A stretch of 64,000 nucleotides of DNA, from positions 1 through 64,000 of the forward strand of contig SEYY01022527.1 of the NCBI GenBank assembly GCA_009176605.1, written 5' to 3'. The number at the start of each line of letters is the position of its first letter. Position 1 is the first letter of the stretch. The notes under the pieces are model-generated. The model saw nothing but the letters and a program-made list of their open reading frames with translations. It ran no database searches and had not been told where the DNA came from. Made by a program: the position numbers and the translations under genes. This stretch comes from Armadillidium nasatum. Taxonomy: Eukaryota > Arthropoda > Malacostraca > Isopoda > Armadillidiidae. Positions 14,165 to 28,640 of the stretch are shown here, one piece after another.

Positions 14165-15545
14165 ACTCACGGGCATAGCCTTTTTCAGAGAGGGGGCATA
14201 ATTAAAGAATAAAAGAAAATCGACCCAATCCCGAACCTAACATAGATACCTCAGGTGGGTGCAGACAGAGGATTTAAAGAAAGGTAGGTTAAATACAGGA
14301 GGAATAACAGAAGAATGTAGGAAGTTCCATAGAACAGAGGTGGCTGGAAAGGAGGAGGTACCACAATGTGCAAGCCTAGAGTTTGCAATGCTCACACAAA
14401 GTTTATGTGCAAAGTTCTCCTTGTGCTGCGAGGGTTTCGCAATGGTGGTGGAATACAAGAGGTCAATTCCCTCTAGCACCTGCCGTTGTAGACTTGTAGT
14501 ACCGATAGACCGTTGAGAGAGAAAGTGTACGCAAACGTCACGTCACAGAGAAAGAGAGTCAAGGGAGTAGTAGTGAACAGATTATTATTCTTTTAGCCTT
14601 ACAATCAACCTTATCCAAAAGAAGAGTGTAACTGGAACGATCCCATCTGCGAGAACAGTACTCCATACAAGGACGGATAAGACTCTTATATAATTGGAGT
14701 AACTTCAGGAGGAAAAAATTCCCACAATCTGAACAGAACTCCTAGCTTTTTAGAGACCACCTTAGCAGCACTTGTGATATGAGGTTTCCAAGATAAATTT
14801 ATTGTTTATGTTCAGACCAAGAATGTTTATGTTGTTCACAGGTGAGACGGGAGAGCCGTTGAAGGAGATAGAAAAGCTGGGAGATGTTTTTGAGAGAGAG
14901 ATGTGAAGTTGAGTTTTCAAAGAGTTGAATTTCATAAGGTTGCAGTACCCCCACCGGGAAATCCCATTCAGATTGGCAAGAATGGAGTCAGAAAACTGAA
15001 GACAAGAAGCAAAGTTGTAAGTAGATTTGAAATGAGTAGAAGAATGGAGAGTTGAGTTTTTGTTATATGAATGAACAGAGTTAGAGGAACAGCTGAGGAG
15101 GTCGTTGATGAGAAGTAAGAATGAAGTAGGATATAGAAGAGAACCCTGAAGAACACTACAATTAATAGGGAAAGAAGAAGACGCATGTCATATCAAGTCA
15201 AAGCCTTGTATATGCCAAGCTGAAAACCATACTGGTGATCTGAAAGAAGGGAGTGAGATACCAAATGATCAAAGATTTTAGATACAATACTAGTGAGAGC
15301 TATAGGTCGATAATTAGGTTCAGAGTGGCTACCTTTTTTTGCGATCGGCTGAACATTTGCGTGCTTCCAGCACTGAGAAAAAGTATTGGTATGAAGGAAT
15401 AGAGAGTAAAATTGAACGAAGACAGGAGCCAGGTCGGGAACACACTCCCTCAAAACATGAGGAGGAATGCCATCCAGAAAACTGGCCTTCCTTATGTTCA
15501 TAGATTTTAGGACCCCATGCACCTGATCATATGAAATTATGAGAG
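14165..15545 (-). mobile_element. LINE B (Jockey/CR1-like), reverse transcriptase to 3' end, copy B1
   Basis: Minus strand. Reading leftward from 15545: VHGVLKSMNIRKASFLDGIP (the region before the reverse transcriptase), PIAKKGSHSEPNYRPIALTS, LLSDHQYGFQ, then degraded catalytic region with DGISRWGYCNL-like sequence near 14950, and the C-terminal module CGTSSFPATSVLWNFLHSS (near 14330). It ends at the family's conserved 3' terminus (complement of CACTCACGGGCATAGCC, near 14165-14190). Many frame breaks; dead. The 3' end shows no poly(A) or (TA)n here, unlike copies B2-B4. Confidence 0.85.
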
Positions 15546-15559
15546 AGAGAGAGATATAC

Positions 15560-16915
15560 TTAAGGGGACAGTTCAATTTAATTTTTTTTAAATTTTCAGA
15601 CGATTCTCCTGAAATTTTCAGTGTAAATTGTTTTTTTTCCTGGTGAAAAGAAGTCCGTTTCTAGTTTTTTTTTTTTAGGATAATTTAAAAAGTTTTTCTG
15701 GAAATTTGCCCATTTTTCAAATGAAGGTCAGGGCCAAACCACTTCTCAGAATAAATTGAAATTTGGATTGTATATTCAGAATTCTATGGGCTACAAGAGC
15801 TTCTAACAGAATTTTGTTCCCAGAATTATTTAAAAAATGTTATAAGCCAAAAACTGACCAACTATCGGAAAAAAATTTTTTTTTTGAAAAAAAAATCCAC
15901 CTTTAAGAACAAAATTTTTTTTAAAAAATGCTACAACTATAACATTTCTAATTTTTGGTTGGTGTATAGAGGAGGGATGGGGCTACAAATTTATTCGATG
16001 CGATTTGTTTGTTTCGAGATATAGTCTTCAAAAAATTCCATTTTTGACCAAGTTTTTAAAAATTCCCCAAGTTTGAGAGGCCATATCTCGCTTCCGCAAA
16101 TAGCATTTAATAATACACTAAATAAAAGTTTTTGCCCTGTCCCTCCTCTAAACAATATCCAAAAATAAAAATAGTAGGTTGCGTCCCCCCCCCCCAGGAA
16201 GGGGACAATTTTTGCAAAAAAAATTTCAAGTGCTCATAACTTTTTTTTCTATACGTGATATCAATAATCTGTTCCCACTAAAGCAATTGGGGCTAAGATT
16301 TTTCAGATAAATTTTCAGCTATGTAGACCAGTGGTTTGACCCCGCTATTTGTTTTTTTTTCAACTTTGGGTCCAAATAGCTTTCAAACCGTCATAGACTC
16401 AGAAAAATGCTCGAAATCAACTCAGAACTTCGGGGGAAAATGCATATACCCTGAAAATTTCAACTCAGTCAAATAATAAAAAAAAAAAAATTTAAACAAA
16501 ATATAAGAAAATTGAGATTTTTTTTCTTTTTTATCAATATTTTCTTTTTCTTTTCTGTTCCTTTTGACCTCTCCTTTTCTGCTAGTGAATGTTCATCTTT
16601 GTGTTTTGATTTTAGATACCCCATAAAGATTTGGTTGAAATTTTTTATTTGTGGCACCCGGAGGTCCTCTTCTAATTTTCTGATGCAGATGTTACATTTA
16701 GCTATTTCGAGCCTATCCTGAAACATTGTAAAGTACTCCAATACTTTTAGCCATATTGACTGAAAGCATAAACAAAATAACAATCTTGAAATAATGTAGT
16801 TAAATGATACAAGTTTGATACACAGCAATAAAATATCTATGATATGTATAAATTTTATATCTTGCATTTTTCCAAACTTTCCTAAAGGTCTTACCTAGGT
16901 AAACCTGTTGAATCA
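15560..16915 (+). mobile_element. Foldback (palindromic) non-coding repeat, copy F2
   Basis: Same order and orientation as F1: the start TTAAGGGGACAG, arms around a centre near 16052 (GATATAGTCTTCAAA at 16018 against TTTGAGAGGCCATATC at 16072), a CCAGTGGTTTGACCCCGC arm end near 16329, then the same non-palindromic tail ending CTTACCTAGGTAAACCTG (near 16890-16907). Substitutions and small indels separate it from F1 throughout, so the two copies are old or came from different source copies. No coding frame. Confidence 0.8.
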
Positions 16916-17104
16916 CTATTATGAATCAGAAAAAAAAAAATTAAAAAAATTTTTTTGTACTTTTTTAAAACTTTTATTATACAAAATCTGTAATTTTCTA
17001 AAATACTTTTGGAGAAAATTCATATAATTATTAATTAAAGTGAATGTTGGCTATTCTACTCCTTCCTTACAGTCAAATAAACCACAATTAAATTTATATC
17101 TAAT

Positions 17105-18406
<1,302 letters not shown>

Positions 18407-18452
18407 GCTTGGGTCCAAGTGCTGTGGAGGTCCATTCCTAAATTTAATTAAG

Positions 18453-19908
18453 GTAAGTAGAGAATAAAAAGTATTTGAAAATGATTTGGCTGTTATTAGT
18501 TCTGTAAAACTTTTTTAATTCTTTATTCTCAGGTTTTAAAATTAAAAGCACAATTCAAAATTTTTGTCAATCAGTCTACATCTGTCAGAGCGAAATACTT
18601 TTGCAGTGAGACTGACGATTCTTGTTACAGGAGCAGAAAATGCTGAAATATTCACATATTTCTCTGACAGACTTTTCAGTGTGGGAAACATTTCTTCATG
18701 ATTTTTTGAATATTTCTGTATATCCCTTTCTTCAAAAATACAAAGTTGACTGAATTATTTCCATATTTCAATATTAATGTGCTCCTGCATTTGGTTTGTT
18801 TTTTTTAGTTTTGAGTTAAGAGAGTCATAAAGTGAACAATTCCCTCTTTGGTGGTGGGTTTAGTGAACTTCTTAAAGGTAAATCTTCTGATAGTGCAATA
18901 TTGGTATGAGAAGCTATTAAGACTTTGAAAATGAACTGTGTCATCGCTGATATGAAACCCCTTCTGTTACCTTATAATTTTGAAGCATGTTGAAACGATT
19001 TTAACATAATTTAAAATACAGTTTTTGCTGCTAAATTATAAATTGTTTCGCCCTGTTACTTGTGTGGAATAGCATATTGAACCAAGATTTTGCAAAAACT
19101 TTTCTTGATGGAGTAACTGACCTTTGGTCATTTTGGTATTTTTAACTTGCATAGAAAGTATTTTTCACTGATATAATTGTGACCTAAGTGTGTTATCAAT
19201 TATCTCATCTACCTACTTGAAGTAATCACTCACACATCAATAACATCTTCAAAAAACACACAACTCAAACCTTTTTGGCATTTCTTTTAATCTTGATCTT
19301 ACTTGGAATGTTCATATTATTTTTCTCAATAATGAAATTTCTGAACTATTAGGTGTTCCGAGGGACCTTCAAGATTTATCACATTTTCCCCAAGTTGTCT
19401 TCTCTCTTTATGCTTATCCTCTGTGACCCTTTTGAGATTTCTTATAAGGAGGACGAATCTAGTTTCTTTGTCTCATTAACTCGGCAGTTCATTTCTGGTC
19501 TCTTTGTAGCCATTAAACTGTTTCATCACTCTCTTATACTGTCAGTATTAAGTGCAAATGCAATTAATTCTTAAGTCCTTGTAATTATGAGTATTTCCAT
19601 CTCATTTCTAGTCATGATTTGTTAGGACGAAATAAAATGTTTTAAAAAAACTGGTAAAATTTTTATAAATATTTAGAAGTGTGAATCTCATTTCCAATAG
19701 AAAAGGGACATTTCTGAATTCAGTCGGACAAAAACCTTGGAGAAAGTTATCCCAAGCGTGATGAGGTCATAAATAAGGTTATGTGTTTCCTTACAATATC
19801 TGGGTTTGGACTTGCATTATAAAATTAAATAAATATTGTTGGTAAACTTTTTCCCTAAAATTTAACATGGTAATAGTATATCTAGTTAATTATTTTATTT
19901 CTTTTCAG
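18453..19908 (+). other. Non-coding sequence upstream of the giant zinc-finger exon
   Basis: Collinear with 56455-57906. Conserved between the copies but with indels that break every frame, so it behaves as intron. I see no RNA gene or transposon terminus. A conserved AAG|GTAAGT donor stands at its left edge (18453). Confidence 0.6.
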
Positions 19909-22900
19909 ATTTTGGAGCAATACCAAAATGAAGATTATAGGAAAAAATTACGTCCTAGGGAGGAAAGTGAATCAGTTCCTTACTCCTTGAGGAAGAGGTC
20001 AAGACAGTCCAACATAACTTTTACAGACGAATCATCTGATGAAGAACACAACAAAATATCAGGTAAACATAAATATGAAGAACTTGAAGATGAATCGGTA
20101 GATGTTACAGAAGATTATTACGAACCTCTTAGAAAGAAAAGGTGTAATTATGCAACTAAAGAGAATGAAAATAAAAAAGTGTTTAAATGTGACCATTGTG
20201 ATTTTAAAACAAATTACAAACGTTCGTTAAGAAATCATAAGTTGAATTGCATAAAGAATCAAGAAAACATCCTTAGTGATTGTTTCAACATAGCTATTGA
20301 TGAGAATGTGGATTATCACTCGTTATCCTTATCTGAGATGATCAATTTGATTTGCAGTAAAGATAAGTCATTGAATCATAATACTTCTGATGAAACCATT
20401 TTGAAGTGTTTGGAGTGTACATTTGAAACAGGAAATCAAAAAATCTTTAAAACTTCATTCACAAATCCATGTTGAAGGTAAGAAATGCACAGAATGTAAT
20501 TTTGAAAGTAAGGATACAGACACATTCAAAGATCATCTAATAAGTCACTTTAAATGTGAGAACATAAAAGAACAAAAAATTAGAAACAGTAAAAAGCAAC
20601 ATTTAAATGCTAAGAAATTTAAATGCAGTGATTGTTCATACGAAACCAAATATAAAGAATCATTTGATGCCCACTGTGCAAAGCATAAAAATATTAAATT
20701 ATTCAAATGTGATGATTGTGATTTTGAGTCAAATTACAAGAGACATTTGGAAAGTCATAACATTTATCGTTGCCCAAAGAAAACAGAATTAACCTCCATT
20801 GAAAATTGTGTTAATCAATCAAAAAATTCCCAATATTTTTCTTCATCATTATCTGAGATAATGCTTTTAATTTTCAGTAAAATAAAATCATTGGATGAAA
20901 ATGCTTCTGTTCCATCCTCTACAGAACTTTTAAAGTGCTGCGAGTGCAGCTTTGAAACTGAAAATCAAAAGTATTTAGAATTTCATTCACAAATTCATTC
21001 TGAAGTACAAAAATGCCCTGAATGTGGGTATGAAAGCACTAATGATACAGAGACATTCAAAGATCATCTGATAACTCATTTAGGTCAGTCCAGAAGTGAT
21101 ATTGAATCTGTTCCTTACTCCTTCAGGAAAAGATCAGAACAATTCAAGAAAACTCTTATAAGATATGTCATCTGATGAAGAGCAAAATGAAATATCAGTT
21201 AACGACAAAAATCAGGAATCTGGCTCTGACTTTGAAGAGGAAATGTCAAATGAAGAAATGGATACAAGTGAAAATAACTATCATTGTAGAAAGAAAAAAT
21301 TAAGATGTCATGCTTGTAGTTATACAACATGGAGTTCTGAAAATTTTGTTGCTCATTGTTTAGATCATACTAAAGAAAATCTATTTATATGTGAACACTG
21401 TGATTTTAAAACAAATTACAGATATACGATAAAAAAGCACAATTTGAAGTGCATAAAGAATCAAAAAAAACGGTTTAGTGAATGTTTCAACATTGCTATT
21501 GATGAGATTGTAAATCACCACATATTATCTCTATCTGATATAATAAATTTGATTTGCAGTAAAGATAAGTCACTAGATACTAACACAATTGGTCTAGCCA
21601 CTACAGAATTTTTGAAGTGTTTGGAGTGTACATTTGAAACAGGAAATCAAAAAATCTTAAAACTGCATTCGCAAATCCATGTTGAAGTTAAAAAATGCAC
21701 AGAATGCAATTTTGAAAGTAAAGATGCAGACACATTCAAAGATCATCTAATAAGTCACTTTAAAAGTGATAACATAAAAGAACAAAAAGTCAGAGACAAA
21801 AAGGAACCACATTTAAGTGTTAAGAGGTTCAAATGCAGTGATTGTTCTTATAAAACCAAATATAAAAAATCATTTGATGCCCACTGTGCAGAACATAAAA
21901 ATATTAAATTATTCAAATGTGATGATTGTGATTTTGAATCAAATTATAAAAATTGTTTAATTCGTCATAGTCTTTATCGTTGCTCAAAGAAAACTGAATT
22001 AAATTCCAACAAAAATTGTGTTTTTGTTCAGTCAAAAAACACAGAATTTTCTTCTTTATCTTTATCAGAGATAATGCTTTTAATTTTCAATAAAAGAAAA
22101 TCATTGGATGAAAATGCTTCCGTTCCATCTTCTACAGAACCTTTAAAATGCCAAGAGTGCAGTTTTGAAACTGAAAATCAAAAGAATTTAGAATTTCATT
22201 CACAAATTCATTCTGACAGTACAAAAATGCCCTGAATGTGGGTATGAAAGCACTAATGATACAGAGACATTCAAAGATCATCTTATAAAAATTCATTTAG
22301 ATCAACCTACAAGTGAAAGTGAATCTGCTCCTTCTTCCCTCAGAAAAAGATCAAAACAGTTCAACAAAACTTTTGTAGATATATTATCTGATGAAGAGAA
22401 AAATGAAATAACAGTTAATGACAAAAATCAGGACTCTAACTTTGAGGATGAAATGTCAAATGAAGAAATAGATACAAGGGATAATAAATATCTTCGTACA
22501 AAGAAAAAATTTAGATGTCATGATTGTAGTTATACAACGTGCAAATCTGAAGATCTTGTTGCTCATTGTTTAGATCATGCTAACAAAAAACTATTTAAAT
22601 GTGAACATTGTGATTTTAAAACAAATTACAAACGTTCTTTAAGAAATCACAATTTCAAGTGCTTAAAGAATCATGAAAACAGTCTTAGTGAATGTTTTGG
22701 TATAGCTTTTGATAAGAATCTGGATTATCACTTGTTATCCTTATCTGAGATAATTAGTCTGATATGCAATAAAGGCAAGTCATTGGATCATAATACATCT
22801 GATGAAACCACTACAGAAATTTTTAAGTGTTTGGAGTGTCCATTTGAAACAAGAAATCAAAAAATCCTCAATCTTCATTCACAAATCCATGTTGAAGTTA

Positions 22901-25023
22901 AAAAATGCACAGAATGCAATTTTGAAAGTAAGGATACAGCGACATTCAAAGATCATATAATAGTTCACTTTAAACATAAGAATATAGAAGAACAAAAAAT
23001 GTTCAAATGCAGTGATTGTTCATACAAAACCAAATATAAAGAATCACATGATGCCCACTGTGCAGAACATAAAAATATAAAATTATTCAAATGTGATGAT
23101 TGTGATTTTGAATCAAATTATAAAAAGGGTTTAAAACGTCATAGTCTTAATCATTGCTCAAAGAAAGCCAAATTAAATTCCAACAATAATTGTGTTGTTA
23201 ATCAGTCAAAAAAAACAGAATTTTCTTCTTTATCTTTATCGGAGATAATGATTTTAATTTTCAATAAGAGAAAATTATTGGAAGAAAATGCTTCTGTTCC
23301 ATCTCCTGCAGAACCTTTAAAATGCTGTGAGTGCAACTTTGAAACTGAAAATCCAAAGTATTTTGAATTTCATTCACAAATTCATTCTGAAGTACAAAAA
23401 TGCCCTGAATGTGGGTATGAAAGCACTAATGATACAGAGACATTCAAAGATCATCTGATAACTCACTTAGGTCAGTCCAGAAGTGATATTGAATCTGTTC
23501 CTTACTCCTTCAAATCCAACAAAACTTTTAAAGAATACTTTTCTAATGAAGAACACAGCGAAGTGAAAATGAAAAGAGAGTATGCTTGTGATGTGTGTGA
23601 TTTTAAAACTGAATTTTATCCCAGGTTTGTCTCTCATTTACTACTACATAATAAAGACAAAACCGATTGTGGTTATATTTCAACTAATTTGGACAACATA
23701 AAGGTTTACACTTTGTCTGATATAATATCAATGATTTGTGATAGTGTGAATGAAGTAAACCAAGATAAAAACTTGAATTCAGAAACAAAATTGCATAAAT
23801 GCTCTCAATGCAGTTTTGAATGCAGTGATGAAGTGCAACTTTCTCAACATTTGTCTTCTCATTCCACTGAAGAAAAGTTTATTTGTTCTCAGTGTAGTTT
23901 TGAAGGTACTAACCAAAGTGATCTTGATTCTCATTTACAAACTCATTCTACATTTAAATGTTCAAAATGTTTGTGTGAATTCTCCGATATTGTCTCATGG
24001 AATTCTCATAGATGCGAGCTCAAAAGTGATAATGTCTTTAAATGTTTAAGATGTAATTTTGAGACTAAAAATAAAAAGCATTTTACTCTTCATTCTCAAA
24101 TTCACGCAAAACTCCGAAAGTGCACCGAATGCAATTTTTCACATTTACACAGAAATAAATTCCAGTCTCATCTTATGACTCATTTACCCAAAAAGTTATA
24201 CTCTTGCACTGAGTGTGGTTATAAAACAAATCTTATTCATAAATTAAAAGTTCACTTTTTAAATCATGCTGGTAAAAAAGTATTTCATTGCCCTAAATGC
24301 GACTATAAAACAAATCACAAAGCAAATTTAAGAAATCATATTGAAAATCACTTGGAATTTAAATCTTATAGATGCTCAGAATGCAATTATTCTACCAGTC
24401 AGTCGTTTAGCTTGAAACTCCATATTCTTGATCATAGTCAGAAGAAACTGTTCTTGTGTTCTGAATGTGATTATGGTTGCAATAGTAAAACTAGAATGAG
24501 TCGCCATGTATTACAACACTCCAAAGAAAAACTTTACAAATGTTCAAGATGTGATTTTGAAACTAATTATATAAAAAATTTGAAAGATCATGAGGCCAGA
24601 CGTCATGGTGGCTCATTTTCATATGCTTGTTCTCATTGTGATTTTAAATGTTATAAGCGTTCATCATTAACAGCTCATTCTGTAATACACAGTAACACCA
24701 AATTATTGAAATGTCCAGAATGTAGTTACGAATGCAAAAAGAATCTGAAACTACATATGATTAACATGCATTCCAAAACAAAGATATATAAATGTTCCCA
24801 ATGTAAATATGAAGGCAACCATAGAAGCAACTTCCTTACTCACATTCGTACTCATTCCAATGAGAGGAAATTCTCATGCTCTGAATGTAGTTTTGCTTGT
24901 AATCGTAAAGATAATCTGAAAGTGCATATGACAACTCATTTGAAAGAGAAGTTGAGCTGTGCTGAATGTTCTTATAAGTGCAGTAATAAACAACAGTTAA
25001 AGCGACACATACTCAGTCACTAG
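19909..25023 (+). CDS. Giant exon of a multi-C2H2 zinc-finger protein, copy ZF1
   Basis: Begins after TTTCTTTTCAG in phase 0 with ILEQYQNEDYRKKLRPREES and ends at the TAG at 25021. Predicted nuclear DNA-binding regulator; the target is unknown. Order: PYSLRKRSRQS and a SSDEE acidic segment; then three rounds of a roughly 400-residue module. Each round has C2H2 or C2HC fingers (FKCSDCSYxTKYK, FKCDDCDFESNYK, LKCCECxFETENQ, KCPECGYEST, FKCEHCDFKTNYK, KKCTECNFESKD), two SLSE-type helical linkers and an acidic insert. A tight C-terminal array of about 16 fingers (23576-25020) follows, from YACDVCDFKTEFYPRFVSH to LSCAECSYKCSNK. Linkers between fingers are not TGEKP. The frame shifts three times, each time through one extra base (near 20443, 21156 and 22216; the paralogue lacks the base at each). 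This is either a recent pseudogene or consensus error. All zinc ligands around the shifts are intact, which favours error or very recent decay. Frames: 19909-20475, 20423-21175, 21165-22235, 22453-25023. Confidence 0.85.
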
Positions 25024-25140
25024 AAAATTAAGGGAAAAATTTTAAGCATGGTTTAAAAAGAACAGTATGAAAACTAGCAGTGTTCAAAACCATTTGTTAA
25101 GTTATTTATTTTATGTAGGAAAAACAGAGACAGTATGAAG
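25024..25140 (+). other. 3' flank or 3' UTR of ZF1
   Basis: AAAATTAAGGGAAAAATTTTAA and the sequence after it are shared with the flank of the second copy (62147 on). No clear AATAAA signal was found before LINE C begins. Confidence 0.45.
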
Positions 25141-28100
25141 TCATGTCACCCTATTGAGACTGTCCCGGCCAATTTAAAAGTAAATAGTTTTTCATCCTAA
25201 TAACCCATGGAACAGGCAAAATTCCTGTATATAAAACCAATTGCCACCCAAATTGACCACACCCAAAGGTTTGTCTAGAATTAAAGCTATGGTACATAAT
25301 AATTTTATAGTACAGAAAAGAATTTACCATGTGCAGTGGCATTGAGGTTAATTTAATAACTAAATACAAGCTTACTGTCTTACATCCAGATTGCATGACT
25401 TCTTTTTAACTTATCATGACTCAGGTCTCCCTTCTATGGCATACTATAATGAATTTGTTGATCTCAGAATTATCATGACATTTAAAAATCTTGTAAAACT
25501 GTATCATATCACCTATTAAAAAATAGCCTTTCAACAGAAATTATTCCTAACTCTCTCAATCTATCCTCATAACTGTTTATACATAAAGCCATAAAACACC
25601 CTTGTTGCTCTATACACTTCCTCAGTACATCCATGTATTTTCTTATATGAGGTGCCCAGACTTGTGCATAATACTTCAATACTGGCCTAACATAGCTTTT
25701 ATACAGTTTAAATATAACCTCCTAGCTCTTGTGTAAACAATTATTGTTAGGTATTATACGTAATATCTGATTGGCTCTATTCCTTGCTTGCAAATACCAG
25801 TTAGCCACTTTTAGATTACTGCTAAAAATCACACCCAAGTCTTTTTCTTGGTTCGCATTCTCAATTCATATCATAGTTAAATCTTTCATTTGAGTAACCT
25901 TCATGAAAAACCTTACATTTTTATTCAAATTCATTTGCAATTTATCAGGCCATGCTAGAAGTCTGTCTATTTCTATCCATCATTATGGAAGTAGTATCAC
26001 TTTTGTACTGTCTGTTAACTTAGAAACCTTAAATATAAATCCATGGTCGAAATCATTTATATATGTGAGAAGCAGTAGTGACACTAACACTGAACCCTGT
26101 GAGACACAGTCTTCACCATTTCCCATGATGATTTAATGGCTTTCAGTACATGCGGCCTTTTATTCTTCAACCACTTTAATCTAACTTCTACCACTCTACC
26201 AATACTGCATTGTGATATCTTTTGCATCAGCCTTCCATGAGGTACGTTGTTAAAGTCTTTGCTGAAGTTTAAATATATACATTGACTGATTCTCCCTTAT
26301 CAGTGTAGTCATTAATATGTTCCATAAATTCTAAAAGGTTTGACTGAATTGATCCATCCTTTCTAAAACAATGTTGTTAGTCATACAGCACCTTATCATC
26401 CATATGTTTCTCTATGAATTTTGAGTAATTTTTCCAAAACATTTACAATCAGAGATGTTAATCTAGCTATTCATTAATTTCCTAAATCATCCTTACTACG
26501 TATCTTGGTTCAGAGAAAATATGATTGTTTTCAATGCCTCAAACACTCAGTTCCTCCATCTCTCTAGTCGACACAATCTTGCACAACTATGATGTCTCCT
26601 TCAAAAACACTCAACTCAAACCTTCATCTGTTCTTAATATTCTCAGTGTATCCTTTTTTTGTGATCTTTCTTTGAAGAGGTGTTTATTGCTCCTGTATGA
26701 AGTATGCTTCACACATTTGGTTTGGTTCCACTCATACAGCTCTTCTTGAGGAATTGGAATCTAGGACTTTTCATCTCATTAGCTCTCCTGCTCTTGCTAA
26801 TCCTCTCCGATCTCTTTCTACCCAATGAATTGTTGTGTCACTCTCTCTTTACTATCTCTATTACAACGGACACTGCCCTTCAGAACTCTCTTGTCTCATA
26901 CTTCCTCCATTGAGAAGAGCTCGTGCAACATGCCTTTCTACTCAGTCTCATCCTTTCTCTGTCCAACTCTCAGATCTCAGACCTAACCGCTATGCTCATT
27001 CTTACATATACTCTACTGGTAAACTCTGGAACACACTCCCTTTATCTGTTTTCCCAACTTCCTTTGACTTGCATTCTTTCTAACGCTGTGTATCTGGACA
27101 TGTTGGACTCCAGGATTTTTCCCAACTCCAGTGGAATTTGGCAGGCCTCTGAATTTTGCCCACTAGAGGGAATATAAAAAACAAAAAAGAATATCCACAA
27201 CATATGCTGTTTTCCAGTAATCCGGTACCAAACCTTACTTAAATCAATATGGCTGAGTTAAGATTTAATTTCTTTTACCATCTTTTCAAATTCTGTAAGT
27301 CTTTTTATTAAGTACACAGTCAGAACTGTTAAGTTCTAAACTATTACATAATCTTTCTTTAATAGTAAACGTTGACTCAAATAAATATTGAAAATGTTAA
27401 CCAGTTCCTTATCTGAATTTAAAAAATTTTCATCAATTTGAAATAAACCAATTGTCCTACTCTTATACAGTTTAGTGCGGTTTGTCCACCCATAGTTGGT
27501 AATATTGCTTTTGGCTTTTCTTTTATGATAATATTTTTAATAATTATATTTAAATTTAAAGGAAGCTTAAAAGCCTTTTCAGGTCCTTATTACTATTTCG
27601 TCATTTTCTTTATCTTTCTTATTGACTGGTTAAGTTCATTTCTGATTTTTTTTATACTTCTTTAAATCCTCCTACTACTACACTAATATTTTACAACATC
27701 TACGTTTTTATCTGATATCTTTAATCTCTTTATTCCACCAACTAGATTTTCACCTTTGTCGCTCTAATGGGTCTATTTTTAAAACATATTGACGGAATAT
27801 TGGAAAAAAAAAAAGGTTTTAAATTTTTTTTTTTGTGATAACCATTTCTGAAATCTAAAACTATTTCCTTACCTTGCAATTTGTGCCCAGATATCATTCA
27901 AATTAAATCAAATATTATGGTCAGTAGCCTCCAAATTCTGCTGTACTCACCTCATTATATTTTCATCATTGTTAATACTAAATATAACAATGTTGAATAT
28001 CTTATCGGTTTATGGACTACCTGACTCAGAAAGTTTAGTATATAATTTGTAAGTACCAAATTTTCTATGATTCGAACTAATCAAGGAAACTCACTCAATG

Positions 28101-28640
28101 TCAGGAAAATTAAAATCCCCTGTTATGATTAAGCTTTTTTTTTTTAGTGTGTTATGCTGCCTTAATTTCCTTCAAAGTTTCTACATTTAATTCTTGACTC
28201 TAGATAGGAGCTCTATAAAATGCCTCTATTTTGTACAGGTTTTTTTGGCATAAGGAAATCTCCACACAGTAAGCATTATGATTAGTTTCAATTTTACTTG
28301 TTAACTCAGGATTAAATTTTGCTTTTAGCAAATCGCTACACCTCCACCTATCCTTCCTCTACCTCCATCAGTTTCATATTCCTGAAAAGTATCCCCATAA
28401 AGTGCCTCATTAATCTATGATTCAGTAATGCAAATGATATCCAAATTCTCCTTTAAGATAACTAATCAGCTTATAATTTTTATTTCCAACACTCTGAGCA
28501 TTTGTGTAGAAACATTTGATATTCAACATGTTCTCACTTGTTTCACTAACTTCTTTATTTATAATACTGTCACTATCAGTAGAACCATGCCCGAAAAAAT
28601 GCTAAAGTTGAAGTTGATTTTTCCTATGGGTGGAGTCAGA
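25140..28640 (-). mobile_element. LINE C (CR1-like), endonuclease and reverse transcriptase, interrupted, copy C1
   Basis: Minus strand, reading from right to left: endonuclease remnants (GRGRIGGGVAI near 28340); start of the reverse transcriptase with an RITGKQH-like finger region near 27215; a block matching LLEFMEHINDYxDKGE near 26320; a catalytic area with CVSQGSVL...TYINDFDHGF near 26090; then VIFSSNLKVANxYLEARNRANQILRI, KSKEVIFKLYKSYVRPVLKY and DMDVLRKCI (25600-25830). Decayed, with many frame breaks. Interrupted at 26523-27180 by a plus-strand LINE A. The 3' limit near 25140 is uncertain because the last 300 bp are non-coding. An identical arrangement exists at 62250-64000. Confidence 0.8.
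26523..27178 (+). mobile_element. LINE A 3' fragment nested in LINE C, copy A2
   Basis: Starts at a position equivalent to MVVFNASKTQFLHLS of LINE A (ATGATTGTTTTCAATGCCTC at 26521) and runs to the family 3' end (CTCCAGTGGAATTTGGCAGG near 27129, CCCACTAGAGG near 27160). It covers the end of the reverse transcriptase and the SLSLYYLYYNGHCPSELS and SVQLSDLRPNRYAHSYIYST C-terminal region. Truncated at the 5' end, decayed, and followed by an AATATAAAAAAC tail rather than pure (TA)n. LINE C resumes immediately after. Confidence 0.88.

Larger units (their letters stand above)
18421..27180 (+). repeat. Duplicated segment, copy 1
   Basis: From GTGGAGGTCCATTCCTAAAT at about 18423 onwards, the sequence is collinear with 56427-64000. 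It includes non-coding intron, the giant zinc-finger exon, its 3' flank, LINE C and the nested LINE A. Homology starts abruptly on the left beside a (TA)n tract. The right limit lies beyond what can be compared because the second copy runs off the window. Confidence 0.9.

Noticed and set aside
14259-14516. Plus-strand frame MQTEDLKKGRLNTGGITEEC and similar frames at 39498, 45233 and 46118
   Set aside because: Antisense of the conserved LINE B C-terminal region; repeated only because the LINE is repeated.
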